DNA of 64,000 nt from CAZRIE01 sp964600075 (GCA_964600075.1 CAZRIE010000006.1:1-64000), one strand, 5' to 3'. Positions 32,433 through 42,350 are shown, counted from the stretch's first letter. The notes: generated by a model from the letters alone, not told the origin. Made by a program: numbers and translations.

Positions 32433-33818
32433 CTAACGCCCAACGCTTTTGTTGATTTGAATCCATTTTTCCTTTAGTTCATTATACTTCGCAGAATGCT
32501 TTTCAGCTACATTGTTTTGTTCTCCAAGGTCTTCCTCTAGATTATAAAGTTCATCATCCAGTAATTTCCAGTAGCCACTTCGTAAAGCATATTGATTCGA
32601 CTTGTCGTATTTCCAGTAGATATCCCTGTCCAAAGTTTTATTTTCAAAAAGCACTTCACTGATATCGATTCCATCTACTGATTTTTTATCAATCTTATTA
32701 CTGATTCCTGTAATACTAGCAAGCGTGGGCAGCACATCAACGTTACAAGCTGGTTGTTCGATTACCTGACCCGGTTTAATACGCTTTGGCCAACTTACTA
32801 GGGCAGGAATGCGTATCCCCCCTTCAAACAGTTGCGCCTTTTCGCCCCTCAACTTGCCATTGCTGGCATGGCCAAAATAGGTTTCCGAATAGCCTCCATT
32901 ATCTGAAATAAACCAAATCAGCGTATTTGCCAAGCTGCCATCTTCGTTAAGTTGGTTCAACATGCGACCTACATTATCATCGAGGTTTGCTACCATGGCG
33001 GCATACATTTGCCGGTAAGGATCTTTCTCTTCATTGAAACGGGCAAGATATTCCGTAGGCACTTGTAAGGTGTTGGCAATGGGCATATCCTTAAAAATAG
33101 TTTCCTTCAAAATCAGTGTACTGTCAGGAAGAGGTATAGTAGGGTCGGTCTTCCCGAAATGGGGTGCATTATAGGCTAAATACATGAAATAAGGCTCGTT
33201 CTGTTTCTCTCTATTTTGAAGAAAGCTCAGGGCGTGGTCAGTAATCAAATCAGTGGAATAGCCTTTCTCGATAAAAGGCTCGGTATTCTTATACCAAGCG
33301 TCCCGCAGTGCAGAATAGCCGTGTTCGAAATAGTCAATACAGCCGTCTAAATGCCCCACAAAATAATCGAAGCCATGATTAGTCGGCATATCTTCTATGT
33401 TTTTTGAACCCAGATGCCACTTTCCGAATAGGGCAGTTTCATATCCTGCTTCCTTAAGGTATTGTGGCAAAAGTCTTTCTTTCCCGTCGATTCGGTTCGA
33501 ATCTCCAGGCATTAAGGCCGTGATAATTCCGTGCTTCGAGCGTTGGGGATAACTGCCTGTCAATAAGCTGTACCGCGAAGGTGAGCAGACCGGGGCCGAA
33601 ACGTAAAAATCGGTGAATTTAATACCTGCATCCGCTATCTTTTGGATATTAGGGCTTGGAATGTCGCCTCCATAGGTCGATAAATCTCCATAACCCAAAT
33701 CATCGACATAGATGATCAATATATTCGGTTGTTCTTTGATTTCTTTTGCCCCATTTGAATTGCATGACGAAAAAGCGAGAAGAAGTAGTACGAAACGTGT
33801 AATTGATAGTCTGTTCAT
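32433..33818 (-). CDS. Sulfatase lipoprotein (arylsulfatase family S1)
   Basis: A 461-residue lipoprotein sulfatase. The signal ends LAFSSC with Cys19. The active site has the C-x-P-S-R sequence CSPSR at Cys78, which is converted to formylglycine, plus the metal ligands in YVDDLGYGD, KWHLG and ISDNGGY. In marine Bacteroidota these enzymes desulfate algal polysaccharides. Start: ATG at 33818 is chosen because it begins the signal peptide. The maturase needed for Cys-type sulfatases is not in the window. The gene stands on the strand opposite to the repair genes that flank it, and no other polysaccharide gene is adjacent, so it looks like an insertion. Confidence 0.92.
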   Translation of the reverse strand: MNRLSITRFVLLLLAFSSCNSNGAKEIKEQPNILIIYVDDLGYGDLSTYGGDIPSPNIQKIADAGIKFTDFYVSAPVCSPSRYSLLTGSYPQRSKHGIITALMPGDSNRIDGKERLLPQYLKEAGYETALFGKWHLGSKNIEDMPTNHGFDYFVGHLDGCIDYFEHGYSALRDAWYKNTEPFIEKGYSTDLITDHALSFLQNREKQNEPYFMYLAYNAPHFGKTDPTIPLPDSTLILKETIFKDMPIANTLQVPTEYLARFNEEKDPYRQMYAAMVANLDDNVGRMLNQLNEDGSLANTLIWFISDNGGYSETYFGHASNGKLRGEKAQLFEGGIRIPALVSWPKRIKPGQVIEQPACNVDVLPTLASITGISNKIDKKSVDGIDISEVLFENKTLDRDIYWKYDKSNQYALRSGYWKLLDDELYNLEEDLGEQNNVAEKHSAKYNELKEKWIQINKSVGR

Positions 33819-33941
33819 GATACTGGTCAAATTTTTTGTTCTACGCAAAGACTTTCTGAATGAATTAGTCTAAAATACACCATCGCAGTTTAATTCCAAC
33901 ATTTTTTTGCCCCTGTATTTTAAGGTAACTTTAATCCTTTG

Positions 33942-36410
33942 ATGAAAAGAGAAGATTTATTCGATATCGCCGAATCGTGGTTCCAAGATCAAAACTGGAA
34001 ACCGTTAAAATTCCAAAAAGATACTTGGAAAGCTTTTCTGCAAGGCAAACACGGACTGCTAAATGCTCCGACGGGCAGCGGAAAAACCTATGCGCTTTGG
34101 TTTCCTATTGTTTTGAATTATATTAAAAAGAATCCGCGATACAAGACCAAACATAAAAAGGGATTAAAAGCCGTTTGGATTACGCCTCTTCGCGCACTTT
34201 CGGAAGAAATCAGACAATCCGCAGAACGGGTAACAGCTGATTTGGGTACACAAATGACGGTCGGAATACGCACGGGCGATACCTCGACCAAAGCTCGGGC
34301 AGCCATGAAAAAACAAATGCCCGATTTGCTGATCACTACTCCGGAAAGCTTACAATTGCTATTGGCATCCAAAGATTATAATAAAATGTTCAAGGATTGT
34401 ACTGCTATCGTTGTGGACGAGTGGCATGAACTTTTAGGGACCAAAAGAGGAGTTCAAATGGAGCTTGCGATTTCCCGTCTAAAAACAGTTTCAAAACAAT
34501 TGCGCATTTGGGGTATTTCCGCAACCATTGGTAATCTAGAGCAAGCTAGAGATGTACTTCTGGGGCCTGAGACAGAAGCTTTGCAGAATTCCGTGATGAT
34601 CAAAGCCAACATCAAAAAAAAGATTACGGTCAGGAGTATCATTCCGAAAGAAATGGAAACCTTTCCATGGCGCGGACATCTCGGTATTCGACTACTGGAA
34701 GATGTAGTTCCTATCATCAACAATAGCAAAACCACCTTGCTTTTTACGAATACGCGCAGCCAGTGCGAAATCTGGTTTCAAAAGATTCTGGAAAAACATC
34801 CTGAATATGCCGGTGAAATCGCCATGCATCATGGAAGCATCAATAAAGAAACCCGCAACTGGGTCGAACAGGCGATTCGCAATGAAAGCCTAAAAGCCGT
34901 GGTATGCACCTCAAGTTTGGATTTAGGAGTGGATTTCGCTCCTGTAGAAACTGTAGTACAAATTGGTGGACCCAAAGGCGTAGCTCGTTTTTTACAGCGT
35001 GCCGGCCGTAGTGGCCACGGACCCGGAAAGAAGAGTGTGATTTACTTTTTGCCCACCCATGCCATCGAATTGATAGAGGCTTCTGCCTTACAGAAAGCAG
35101 TAAAACAGAATACGGTAGAAGACCGAATTCCGTACCTAAACAGCTATGATGTCTTGTTACAGTACTTGACCACTTTGGCGATTTCTGACGGATTTTATCC
35201 CGATGAAATCTACGAAGAGGTTCGGCAAACCTTTTGTTATCAGACCTTGAGCAGAGACCAATGGCAATGGCTTTTGAACTTCTTGGTCATGGGAAGTCAA
35301 AGCCTACAGTCGTACGACGAATACAAAAAAGTGGGCGTTGAAGAAGATGGAAAATTCAAGGTCAATGATCGCGGAGTTGCCATGCGACATCGTTTTCAAA
35401 TCGGTACTATCGTTAGCGACGTGAATTTGACGGTTCGCTATCAAAAAGGAGGATACATTGGCTCCATCGAAGAATACTTTATTTCAAAATTGAACAGAGG
35501 TGATGTCTTTACGTTTGCAGGGCGCAATTTAGAATTTATACGGATTAAGGAAATGCAAGTACATGTTAGAAATTCTAACAAAAAAACCAGTAAGGTTCCG
35601 GCCTGGGGAGGCAGTCGAATGACACTTTCGGCACAAATGTCAAAACTACTTCGAGAAGAATTGTATTCTTCATACGATGACGAAAAAGACCAGTCCCCAG
35701 AAATTAGGTCATTGGCCCATATTTTTGAACGGCAACGCCGGGAAAGCATTGTGCCCAAACCCAGCGAATTCCTTATCGAGACCTTTAAAACGCGAGAAGG
35801 TTACCACCATATTTTTTACCCGTTTGAAGGGCGTTTTGTACACGAAGCCATGGGGAGTTTGCTCGGCTATCGGATAAGTCTGCTCTCCCCTATCACCTTC
35901 TCGTTGGCTTTTAACGACTACGGATTCGAATTGCTTTCCGACAAGCCTATTGACATGCAACAGGTATTAGATAACGATTTGTTTACCACGGATTATCTAC
36001 TTGATGATTTACAGAAAAGCCTGAACGCAACCGAAATGGCCAGACGGAAATTTCGTGATATTGCCATTATCAGCGGAATGGTTTTTACAGGCTACCCCAA
36101 CAAGGGCATCAAGATGAAGCACCTGCAAAGCAATTCGCAATTGCTGTTCGAGGTCTTTCGCGATTACGAACCAGAAAATTTACTGTTTCAACAGGCTTTT
36201 ACCGAAACCTTTCAGCACCAGCTGGAAGAAGGTCGTTTGCGTCTTTCCATGGAACGCATAGCCACTCAAGAAATCGTTTGGAAACAGTGTGAAAAAGCTA
36301 CTCCCTTTGCCTTCCCGTTAATTACAGACCGCTTAAGTCGCGAAAAATTGTCCAGCGAAAAATGGGAAGATCGCATCAAGCGTATGGCCGCTATTTTAAT
36401 GAAAAAGTAG
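33942..36410 (+). CDS. Ligase-associated DEXH-box helicase (Lhr-like)
   Basis: An 822-residue superfamily 2 helicase. Walker A is NAPTGSGKT (42-49), Walker B/DEXH is DEWH (159-162), the SAT motif is GISATIGN, and the second RecA domain has HHGSINKE, SSLDLGVDF and QRAGRSGHG, followed by the Lhr-type winged-helix and beta-barrel region and a DEXH-associated C-terminal domain. Lhr-type helicases translocate on single-stranded DNA; this group belongs to the ligase-associated DNA-damage response set. ATG at 33942 follows a TTG. PdeM begins 15 bases later. Confidence 0.92.
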   Translation: MKREDLFDIAESWFQDQNWKPLKFQKDTWKAFLQGKHGLLNAPTGSGKTYALWFPIVLNYIKKNPRYKTKHKKGLKAVWITPLRALSEEIRQSAERVTADLGTQMTVGIRTGDTSTKARAAMKKQMPDLLITTPESLQLLLASKDYNKMFKDCTAIVVDEWHELLGTKRGVQMELAISRLKTVSKQLRIWGISATIGNLEQARDVLLGPETEALQNSVMIKANIKKKITVRSIIPKEMETFPWRGHLGIRLLEDVVPIINNSKTTLLFTNTRSQCEIWFQKILEKHPEYAGEIAMHHGSINKETRNWVEQAIRNESLKAVVCTSSLDLGVDFAPVETVVQIGGPKGVARFLQRAGRSGHGPGKKSVIYFLPTHAIELIEASALQKAVKQNTVEDRIPYLNSYDVLLQYLTTLAISDGFYPDEIYEEVRQTFCYQTLSRDQWQWLLNFLVMGSQSLQSYDEYKKVGVEEDGKFKVNDRGVAMRHRFQIGTIVSDVNLTVRYQKGGYIGSIEEYFISKLNRGDVFTFAGRNLEFIRIKEMQVHVRNSNKKTSKVPAWGGSRMTLSAQMSKLLREELYSSYDDEKDQSPEIRSLAHIFERQRRESIVPKPSEFLIETFKTREGYHHIFYPFEGRFVHEAMGSLLGYRISLLSPITFSLAFNDYGFELLSDKPIDMQQVLDNDLFTTDYLLDDLQKSLNATEMARRKFRDIAIISGMVFTGYPNKGIKMKHLQSNSQLLFEVFRDYEPENLLFQQAFTETFQHQLEEGRLRLSMERIATQEIVWKQCEKATPFAFPLITDRLSREKLSSEKWEDRIKRMAAILMKK

Positions 36411-36425
36411 ATACCTTTAACTTTT

Positions 36426-37100
36426 ATGAATACCGAATCCATTCAAATTAAGAGTCAAAATTTCACCATGCACCCGTTGGGAGTGCTTTTTTGGAAAGAA
36501 AAATCAATGCTCTTGATCAGCGATGTGCATTTGGGAAAGATTTCTCATTTTCGAAAATTTGGAGCAGCTGTTCCGCAAAAAGCCGTTCAAAAAAACTTTG
36601 ATTTGTTGGATGAAGCGGTTGCTTTTTTTCAACCGGAAACCATCGTTTTTATGGGTGATCTTTTTCATTCCTCTTTAAATAAAGAGTGGCAACTTTTTGA
36701 AAAATGGACTTCAAAGGTCAATACAAAAATAATTTTGGTAGTCGGAAATCACGACATTATTTCCCCCATAAAATATGAAGATTTAGGAATTGAGGTCGTT
36801 TCTGAAATTCAGTCAGCGGGTTTTCTATTGACCCACCACCCAGAAGAACGGGAAGGGTTTTTTAACTTTTGCGGACATATTCATCCGGCTATTCGGTTAA
36901 GCGGAATGGGAAGGCAATCCGTTCGCTTGCGGTGCTTTTTCAAATCCGACGCACAACTATTGCTTCCTGCGTTTGGCGAATTTACGGGGTCATACACCAT
37001 GGAGCCCGAAAAGAATTGTCAGGTTTTTGCCCTATTGGGCGATACTGTACTTCTTGTTCCTTTTAAATCCGGAAGGCGTCGAAAACATTTTTCGAAGTAG
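36426..37100 (+). CDS. pdeM: Ligase-associated DNA damage response endonuclease PdeM
   Basis: A 224-residue calcineurin-like metallophosphoesterase. The five metal-binding motifs are in order: DVHLGK (Asp33, His35), GDLFHS, VVGNHD, THHPE and FCGHIHP. Family members are phosphodiesterases or endonucleases acting with the ligase-associated exonuclease, ligase and Lhr-like helicase. It begins 15 bases after the helicase stop and is surely co-transcribed with it. The C-terminus is basic (SGRRRKHFSK). The exact DNA substrate is not known. Confidence 0.9.
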   Translation: MNTESIQIKSQNFTMHPLGVLFWKEKSMLLISDVHLGKISHFRKFGAAVPQKAVQKNFDLLDEAVAFFQPETIVFMGDLFHSSLNKEWQLFEKWTSKVNTKIILVVGNHDIISPIKYEDLGIEVVSEIQSAGFLLTHHPEEREGFFNFCGHIHPAIRLSGMGRQSVRLRCFFKSDAQLLLPAFGEFTGSYTMEPEKNCQVFALLGDTVLLVPFKSGRRRKHFSK

Positions 37101-37162
37101 TTTAGATTTAACTAAAAATTTCCTGATTCTTTTCGAATGCCTACTTTTATCAAAAAGCCAAG

Positions 37163-37948
37163 ATGAAAAAGAGATTATCCGTGCTCAACCTAGTTTCCGT
37201 ACTACTTGTAATTGCCATAAATTATGTGTCACAAGCAATTCGCATCAATGAAACTACGATTGGGGAAGTCAGTAATAAGTACTTCAACTTATTCACTCCT
37301 GCGAGCTACGCATTTGCGATTTGGGGGCTAATTTTCACTGCCCTTATCGCCTACGGATTCTATCAAGTCAAAATAGCTTTTTTTAGCAAAAAATCATCAA
37401 AATTTATTGAGGAGACCGGCTACTGGTTTATCATCACCAACCTATTAAACTGTGTTTGGGTTTTCGTCTTTGCCTATGACTATACGGGTATTTCGGTTTT
37501 GGTAATGTTGGGTATTTTGCTCTCACTAATCAAGATAATTTTGAATACGAATATGGAAAAGGAACCGGTTTCTCGTACAACATTCATTTTTGGCTGGTTA
37601 CCTATTGGAATATACAGTGGGTGGATAGCGGTCGCCACCATCGCCAACGTATCGGCATATTTGGCCAAATTAAATTGGAATGGAGGTTTTCTTTCAGAAT
37701 CAGGTTGGACCATCACGTTGATAGTCATTGCTACGGCTTTATACCTTATCATGATTTATACACGGAATATGCGCGAGTTCGCGGCCGTCGGAATTTGGGC
37801 CCTGTTCGCCATTTATATTCGTCATCAATATGAGTATGAAAATATCGCTTACGTGGCGCTCGCAGGGTGTGCCTTGATTCTTATTGCAATACTATGGAGC
37901 ATATACAAAAGTCGACAGACCAATTTGGTTTTAAAATCTAGCGAATAG
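37163..37948 (+). CDS. TspO/MBR-like multi-spanning membrane protein
   Basis: A 261-residue inner-membrane protein with about seven hydrophobic helices. The pattern FTPASYAFAIWGLIFTALIAYGFYQ (quoted in part), then a W/Y-rich loop and YSGWIAVATIANVSAYL, resembles the long tryptophan-rich sensory (TspO/MBR-related) proteins of bacteria, which are related to heme- or porphyrin-binding TspO. It begins 62 bases after pdeM and may be read from its own promoter. Ligand and role are unknown; the family call is moderate. Confidence 0.7.
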   Translation: MKKRLSVLNLVSVLLVIAINYVSQAIRINETTIGEVSNKYFNLFTPASYAFAIWGLIFTALIAYGFYQVKIAFFSKKSSKFIEETGYWFIITNLLNCVWVFVFAYDYTGISVLVMLGILLSLIKIILNTNMEKEPVSRTTFIFGWLPIGIYSGWIAVATIANVSAYLAKLNWNGGFLSESGWTITLIVIATALYLIMIYTRNMREFAAVGIWALFAIYIRHQYEYENIAYVALAGCALILIAILWSIYKSRQTNLVLKSSE

Positions 37949-37970
37949 ACGGAATTTTATTTCTTTTCCG

Positions 37971-38002
37971 TTGGATTGGACCTGAAGAACAAGTTATCTT
38001 TG
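37971..38002 (+). promoter_or_regulatory. Candidate promoter of mfd
   Basis: TTG (37971-37973, another at 37976-37978) and TATCTTTG (37995-38002) are spaced 16-21 bases, matching the Bacteroidota TTG/TAnnTTTG pattern, and lie 17 bases before the proposed mfd start. Confidence 0.5.
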
Positions 38003-38019
38003 CGTTCAAATTTTAACGG

Positions 38020-41000
38020 TTGACCCAAATAAGCATTCAGCAACTGTTTTCACAGTCTCCAAAAACTCGGAAACTGAAGGATGCTATTGCCCAATCGGAC
38101 GCTTCGACTCCCCTCAGGGTGCAATTTAAAGGATTGGCCGGTTCCTCCCTTTCCTTCGTTTTAGCAGATACCTTTCAAAATTCATCAACGCCCTTTTTAT
38201 TGGTTTTTGATGATAAGGAAGAAGCCGCCTACTACCTCAACGACCTCGAACAATTGATTGGCGAGAAAGATGTACTTTTCTATCCTGGCAGTTATCGCCG
38301 ACCCTATCAAATCGAGGAAACGGACAACGCAAATGTATTGCTTAGGGCCGAAGTGCTGAACCGTATCAATTCACGAAAAAGACCGGCCATAATAGTTACC
38401 TATCCCGATGCACTTTTTGAAAAAGTAGTTACGCGTAGAGAGCTTGAGAGAAACACCCTAAAAATAAAACTTGACGATACCTTGTCACTCGACTTTTTGA
38501 ACGAGGTGCTTTTCGAATATCAATTCAAAAGGGTCGATTTTGTAACGGAGCCCGGAGAGTTTTCAGTGCGTGGGGGTATTGTAGACGTATTTTCCTTTTC
38601 ACATGACGAACCTTATCGTATCGAATTTTTCGGGGATGAAGTAGATAGCATACGTACTTTCGATGTAGAGACGCAGCTCTCTACTGAAAAGGTCAAGAAA
38701 ATCAGTATCATACCCAATGTGGCCAACAAGTTTTTGGAGGAAAAAAGGGAAAGCTTTTTACAATATATTTCGGCTGAAACTATTGTATTTGCAAAAAACA
38801 CCGACTTCCTTTTTGACCGCTTGGATGATTTCTTCGGAAAGGCCATTGAGGCTTTTGGAAAACTATCCAAAGACCTCAAACACGCCCAGCCGGAGGAGCT
38901 TTTTATGAATTCGAAGCGGTTTCGAAAGCAATTGGAAGGATTTGGATTGATTACAACAGGGTCTTCGACGCTGCCTGTCCTGAGCGCAGCCGAAGGGCTC
39001 AACCTCCATAACATGGTCACTGAACGTAGCCAAAGTGACATTATCGAATTCAACACAAAACCTCAACCCTCGTTCAATAAAAAGTTCGACCTGCTCATCG
39101 AAAACCTCAATGGGTATAAAGACGAGGGGTACACCAATTATATCTTCTGCGCCAGTGAGCAACAGGCCAAACGCTTTCACGCTATTTTTGAAGACGTTAA
39201 CCAACATGTACATTACGAAACTTTGGTATTCCCACTGTATCAAGGTTTTATCGACGATGATCAAAAAATCGTCTGCTATACCGATCACCAAATTTTTGAG
39301 CGCTACCATAAATTCCACTTGAAAAATGGCTATGCCAAGAAACAAGCGATTACACTCAAGGAACTCAACAAATTAGAAATCGGCGATTATGTGACCCATA
39401 TCGACCATGGTATCGGTAAGTTTGGGGGACTCCAAAAAATCGATGTCGAAGGAAAGAAACAGGAGGCTATCAAATTGATGTACGGCGAGCGCGATATCCT
39501 ATATGTCAGTATCCATTCGCTACATAAAATCTCAAAATTCAATGGTAAGGACGGGGCCGTTCCAAAAATCTATAAACTCGGTTCCGCTGCTTGGAAAAAA
39601 CTCAAACAGAAAACAAAAACACGGGTAAAGAAAATCGCCTTCGACCTTATCAAGGTCTACGCTAAACGTCGTTTGGAAAAAGGATTTCAGTACGACCCGG
39701 ACAGCTATTTGCAAAACGAGCTCGAAGCTTCCTTTATTTATGAGGATACTCCCGACCAAAGTAAATCGACGGAAGATGTCAAACGCGATATGGAAAGTGA
39801 ACGCCCGATGGACCGACTCATCTGCGGTGATGTAGGCTTCGGAAAAACGGAGGTGGCCATTCGTGCGGCTTTTAAGGCAGTCGATAATGGCAAACAAGTA
39901 GCAGTTTTAGTACCGACTACAATTCTGGCTTTTCAACATAACCGTACTTTTAAGGAACGTTTGAAAGAAATGCCCGTTACGGTAGACTACTTGAACCGCT
40001 TCCGGACGACAAAGGAACGACGAGATACCTTGGAAAATCTCGCTTCCGGAAAAGTAGATATTATTATAGGCACGCATCAGCTCGTCAACAAAAATGTAAA
40101 GTTTAAAGACCTCGGACTGCTTGTAGTCGATGAAGAACAAAAATTCGGTGTTTCGGTCAAGGACAAGTTGAAATCCATCAAAGAAAATGTAGATGTGTTG
40201 ACTTTAACGGCTACGCCAATACCAAGAACCTTACAGTTTAGTTTGATGGCCGCGAGAGATTTGTCCGTTATCAATACCCCTCCGCCGAACCGCTACCCAA
40301 TCGAAAGCCGGGTCATTCGGTTTACCGAAGAAACGATTCGTGATGCCATTAGTTATGAGATACAACGCGGCGGGCAGGTATTCTTTATACATAACCGTAT
40401 CGAAAACATTAAAGAGGTAGCTGGTATGATTCAACGCCTCGTACCCGATGCCAAGGTCGGTATCGGGCACGGCCAAATGGAAGGTAAAAAATTGGAAACC
40501 CTAATGCTAAGTTTTATGAACGGGGAATTTGATGTACTCGTCTCGACCACTATTGTCGAAAGCGGACTTGACGTCACCAATGCCAATACCATTTTTATCA
40601 ATAACGCGAATAATTTCGGACTCAGCGACTTGCACCAAATGCGTGGTCGTGTGGGTCGTAGCAATAAAAAAGCGTTCTGTTATTTTATTACGCCCCCATA
40701 CGATGTCATGACACCTGATGCCCGAAAACGTATCGAGGCCCTCGAGCAATTCACAGCACTCGGCAGCGGTTTTAATATCGCTATGAAAGATTTGGAAATA
40801 CGGGGCGCAGGTGATTTACTAGGTGGCGAACAGAGTGGCTTTATCAACGAAATCGGTTTTGAGACGTACCAAAAAATCTTGGCCGAGGCCATTGATGAGC
40901 TTAAAGAAACAGAGTTCAAAGAACTCTATGAAGAGGTCGAGGGTCATAAAGAAAAAGTCTTCGTAAAGGAGACTCAAATTGACGCTGACTTTCAATTGCA

Positions 41001-41451
41001 ATTCCCTGATGATTATATCAACAATATTACCGAACGCTTAAATCTCTATACCGAACTCAACCAAGTTAAAGATGAAGAAGGTCTACAAAAATTCGAGGTC
41101 GAACTCATCGACCGTTTTGGTGAACTTCCCACGCAGGCCGAAGACCTGTTGAACTCCGTTCGCATCAAATGGATTGGTAATGGCATTGGACTCGAAAAAA
41201 TCGTGATGAAAAAAGGTAAACTCATCGGTTATTTTATCGCCGATCAGCAATCGGAATTTTATCAAAGCCCAGCTTTTACCAAAGTGTTGCAGTTTGTTCA
41301 AAGTCATCCGCAGCGTTATAAAATGAAAGAAAAAAACACCCGTAACGGGCTCCGCTTACTGTTGGTCTTTGAGGGGATTACTTCTGTGGATATGGTACTA
41401 AAGGCACTACGCCCTTTTGAAATGCCAGCTCCTCTTCGGGCATCATCGTAA
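38020..41451 (+). CDS. mfd: Transcription-repair coupling factor Mfd
   Basis: A 1143-residue ATPase that releases RNA polymerase stalled at lesions and recruits UvrA. The UvrB-like domains lie first (YPGSYRRPYQIEETDNANVL, then EPGEFSVRGGIVDVFSF), next the RNA-polymerase-interacting domain (IGDYVTHIDHGIGKFGG), then the RecG-like translocase with Walker A GDVGFGKT (603-610), DEEQ box (704-707), TATPIPRTL and MRGRVGRSNK, and the C-terminal TRCF domain (about 1000-1110). The start is an inferred TTG at 38020; no ATG fits. Residues about 315-339 (STLPVLSAAEG, then VTERSQS) are encoded by a palindromic repeat inserted in frame between the UvrB-like part and the RNA-polymerase-binding part. Confidence 0.95.
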   Translation: MTQISIQQLFSQSPKTRKLKDAIAQSDASTPLRVQFKGLAGSSLSFVLADTFQNSSTPFLLVFDDKEEAAYYLNDLEQLIGEKDVLFYPGSYRRPYQIEETDNANVLLRAEVLNRINSRKRPAIIVTYPDALFEKVVTRRELERNTLKIKLDDTLSLDFLNEVLFEYQFKRVDFVTEPGEFSVRGGIVDVFSFSHDEPYRIEFFGDEVDSIRTFDVETQLSTEKVKKISIIPNVANKFLEEKRESFLQYISAETIVFAKNTDFLFDRLDDFFGKAIEAFGKLSKDLKHAQPEELFMNSKRFRKQLEGFGLITTGSSTLPVLSAAEGLNLHNMVTERSQSDIIEFNTKPQPSFNKKFDLLIENLNGYKDEGYTNYIFCASEQQAKRFHAIFEDVNQHVHYETLVFPLYQGFIDDDQKIVCYTDHQIFERYHKFHLKNGYAKKQAITLKELNKLEIGDYVTHIDHGIGKFGGLQKIDVEGKKQEAIKLMYGERDILYVSIHSLHKISKFNGKDGAVPKIYKLGSAAWKKLKQKTKTRVKKIAFDLIKVYAKRRLEKGFQYDPDSYLQNELEASFIYEDTPDQSKSTEDVKRDMESERPMDRLICGDVGFGKTEVAIRAAFKAVDNGKQVAVLVPTTILAFQHNRTFKERLKEMPVTVDYLNRFRTTKERRDTLENLASGKVDIIIGTHQLVNKNVKFKDLGLLVVDEEQKFGVSVKDKLKSIKENVDVLTLTATPIPRTLQFSLMAARDLSVINTPPPNRYPIESRVIRFTEETIRDAISYEIQRGGQVFFIHNRIENIKEVAGMIQRLVPDAKVGIGHGQMEGKKLETLMLSFMNGEFDVLVSTTIVESGLDVTNANTIFINNANNFGLSDLHQMRGRVGRSNKKAFCYFITPPYDVMTPDARKRIEALEQFTALGSGFNIAMKDLEIRGAGDLLGGEQSGFINEIGFETYQKILAEAIDELKETEFKELYEEVEGHKEKVFVKETQIDADFQLQFPDDYINNITERLNLYTELNQVKDEEGLQKFEVELIDRFGELPTQAEDLLNSVRIKWIGNGIGLEKIVMKKGKLIGYFIADQQSEFYQSPAFTKVLQFVQSHPQRYKMKEKNTRNGLRLLLVFEGITSVDMVLKALRPFEMPAPLRASS
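38961..39039 (+). repeat. Palindromic element inserted in frame within mfd
   Basis: Two related hairpin units. The first is around CTGTCCTGAGCGCAGCCGAA (38974-38993) with partial complement CTTCGACGCTGC just upstream. The second starts GTCACTGAACGTAGCC at 39016 and ends AAAGTGAC at 39039, so its ends are exact inverted repeats GTCACT/AGTGAC. The 79 bases encode residues 315-339 without a stop or frameshift. Confidence 0.8.
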
Positions 41452-41585
41452 TAATCCTGACTAAGCAGGAGAGGTGCGAACCGGCTAAACCGTTAACTAT
41501 TCGAGAATAACTCCTGAGGTTAGCTATTTACGGTCGAAATAGAAATAGCCTTCTTCGACTCTTTCTGAAACGCCCCATTAAAATT

Positions 41586-41922
41586 ATGGAAACACAATCC
41601 ATTCATTTTATCTTGGCCGAAAAATTGGCTATTGTACACTTAGTTGATTCGGTAATTCTAGTTGATAGACAGGTGCACAACGGTGAGATAGGCGCTGACA
41701 CAACTCATGAAACTTATTGATTTTGATAGTAACTTTATCCTTCTGGCACGGAATATCGATATCGAACAGGCCCTAATGCTTCTAATAAAAATGTCCGATG
41801 AGAAAAAAAGCACATTGAAATCTATTCTAGAAATGATTGCTATCTCCGATGGCTTTGTTCATGAAAAGGAAACGGATCTTATGGTCCGTGTTTTAAGTCA
41901 ATTGAGATGCGTTAACAATTGA
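41586..41922 (+). pseudogene. TerB-like protein, frameshifted paralog of the gene at 46081
   Basis: The first frame (41586-41720) gives METQSIHFILAEKLAIVHLV and onward to GEIGADTTHETY, then stops. The continuation is in another frame and runs to 41922: ALTQLMKLIDFDSNFILLAR, then AISDGFVHEKETDLMVRV. The junction is at GG in 41691-41692, where removing one G gives GEIALTQLMKLIDFD in one frame. The result would be about 111 residues and parallel to the intact TerB-like protein at 46081 (EKLAIIKAMDEVIHVDGTV, NQLMRMLEFDKKLLDDAR). The 71-residue right part alone could start at an ATG at 41707. Confidence 0.75.
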
Positions 41923-42011
41923 GACAACAAAAAAGATTTCGATTACTCGCTTCTTTCACCACGTAACGACTATTAATTTCTAGTACCATAAAATTTGATT
42001 AGGAAGAAAAA

Positions 42012-42316
42012 ATGGTAGGCATAAAAATGACCTATGAGATCATTTTGGCCCAAGGAACTATTCGTCCCGACGAAATCGCGGCTTTACAAAAGCTATAATT
42101 AGTAATTGGTTTTGATAGCGATTTTCTAGCCGATGCCCAGAATATTGATGTTGACGAGGCCCTCGTTCCCTTGCGCAATATGCCATACGCCAAAAAGAAA
42201 GTTTTAGCGAAATTCTTGAAGACATGGCTATTTTCGATAAATTTCGGCATAAAAAGAAAATGAGTCTAATTATACAAACTTCTAAAAATATTGGTATTCG
42301 TGGCGAATTGGAGTAG
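42012..42316 (+). pseudogene. Second TerB-like paralog, with stop codon and frameshift
   Basis: Translated pieces MTYEIILAQGTIRPDEIAAL, then after an in-frame TAA (near 42096) LVIGFDSDFLADAQNIDVDE and ALVPLRNMPYAKKKVLAKFL, then after a frameshift near 42212-42216 EDMAIFDKFRHKKKMSLIIQ to the stop at 42314-42316. The order and spacing match the intact paralog at 46081 and the other decayed copy at 41586 (FDSNF/FDSDF, NIDIEQAL/NIDVDEAL). At least two disabling changes plus a lost start show that it is a dead copy. Confidence 0.7.
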
Positions 42317-42350
42317 CTAATCTTGATTTAGAAGTTCATGAACATATTGA

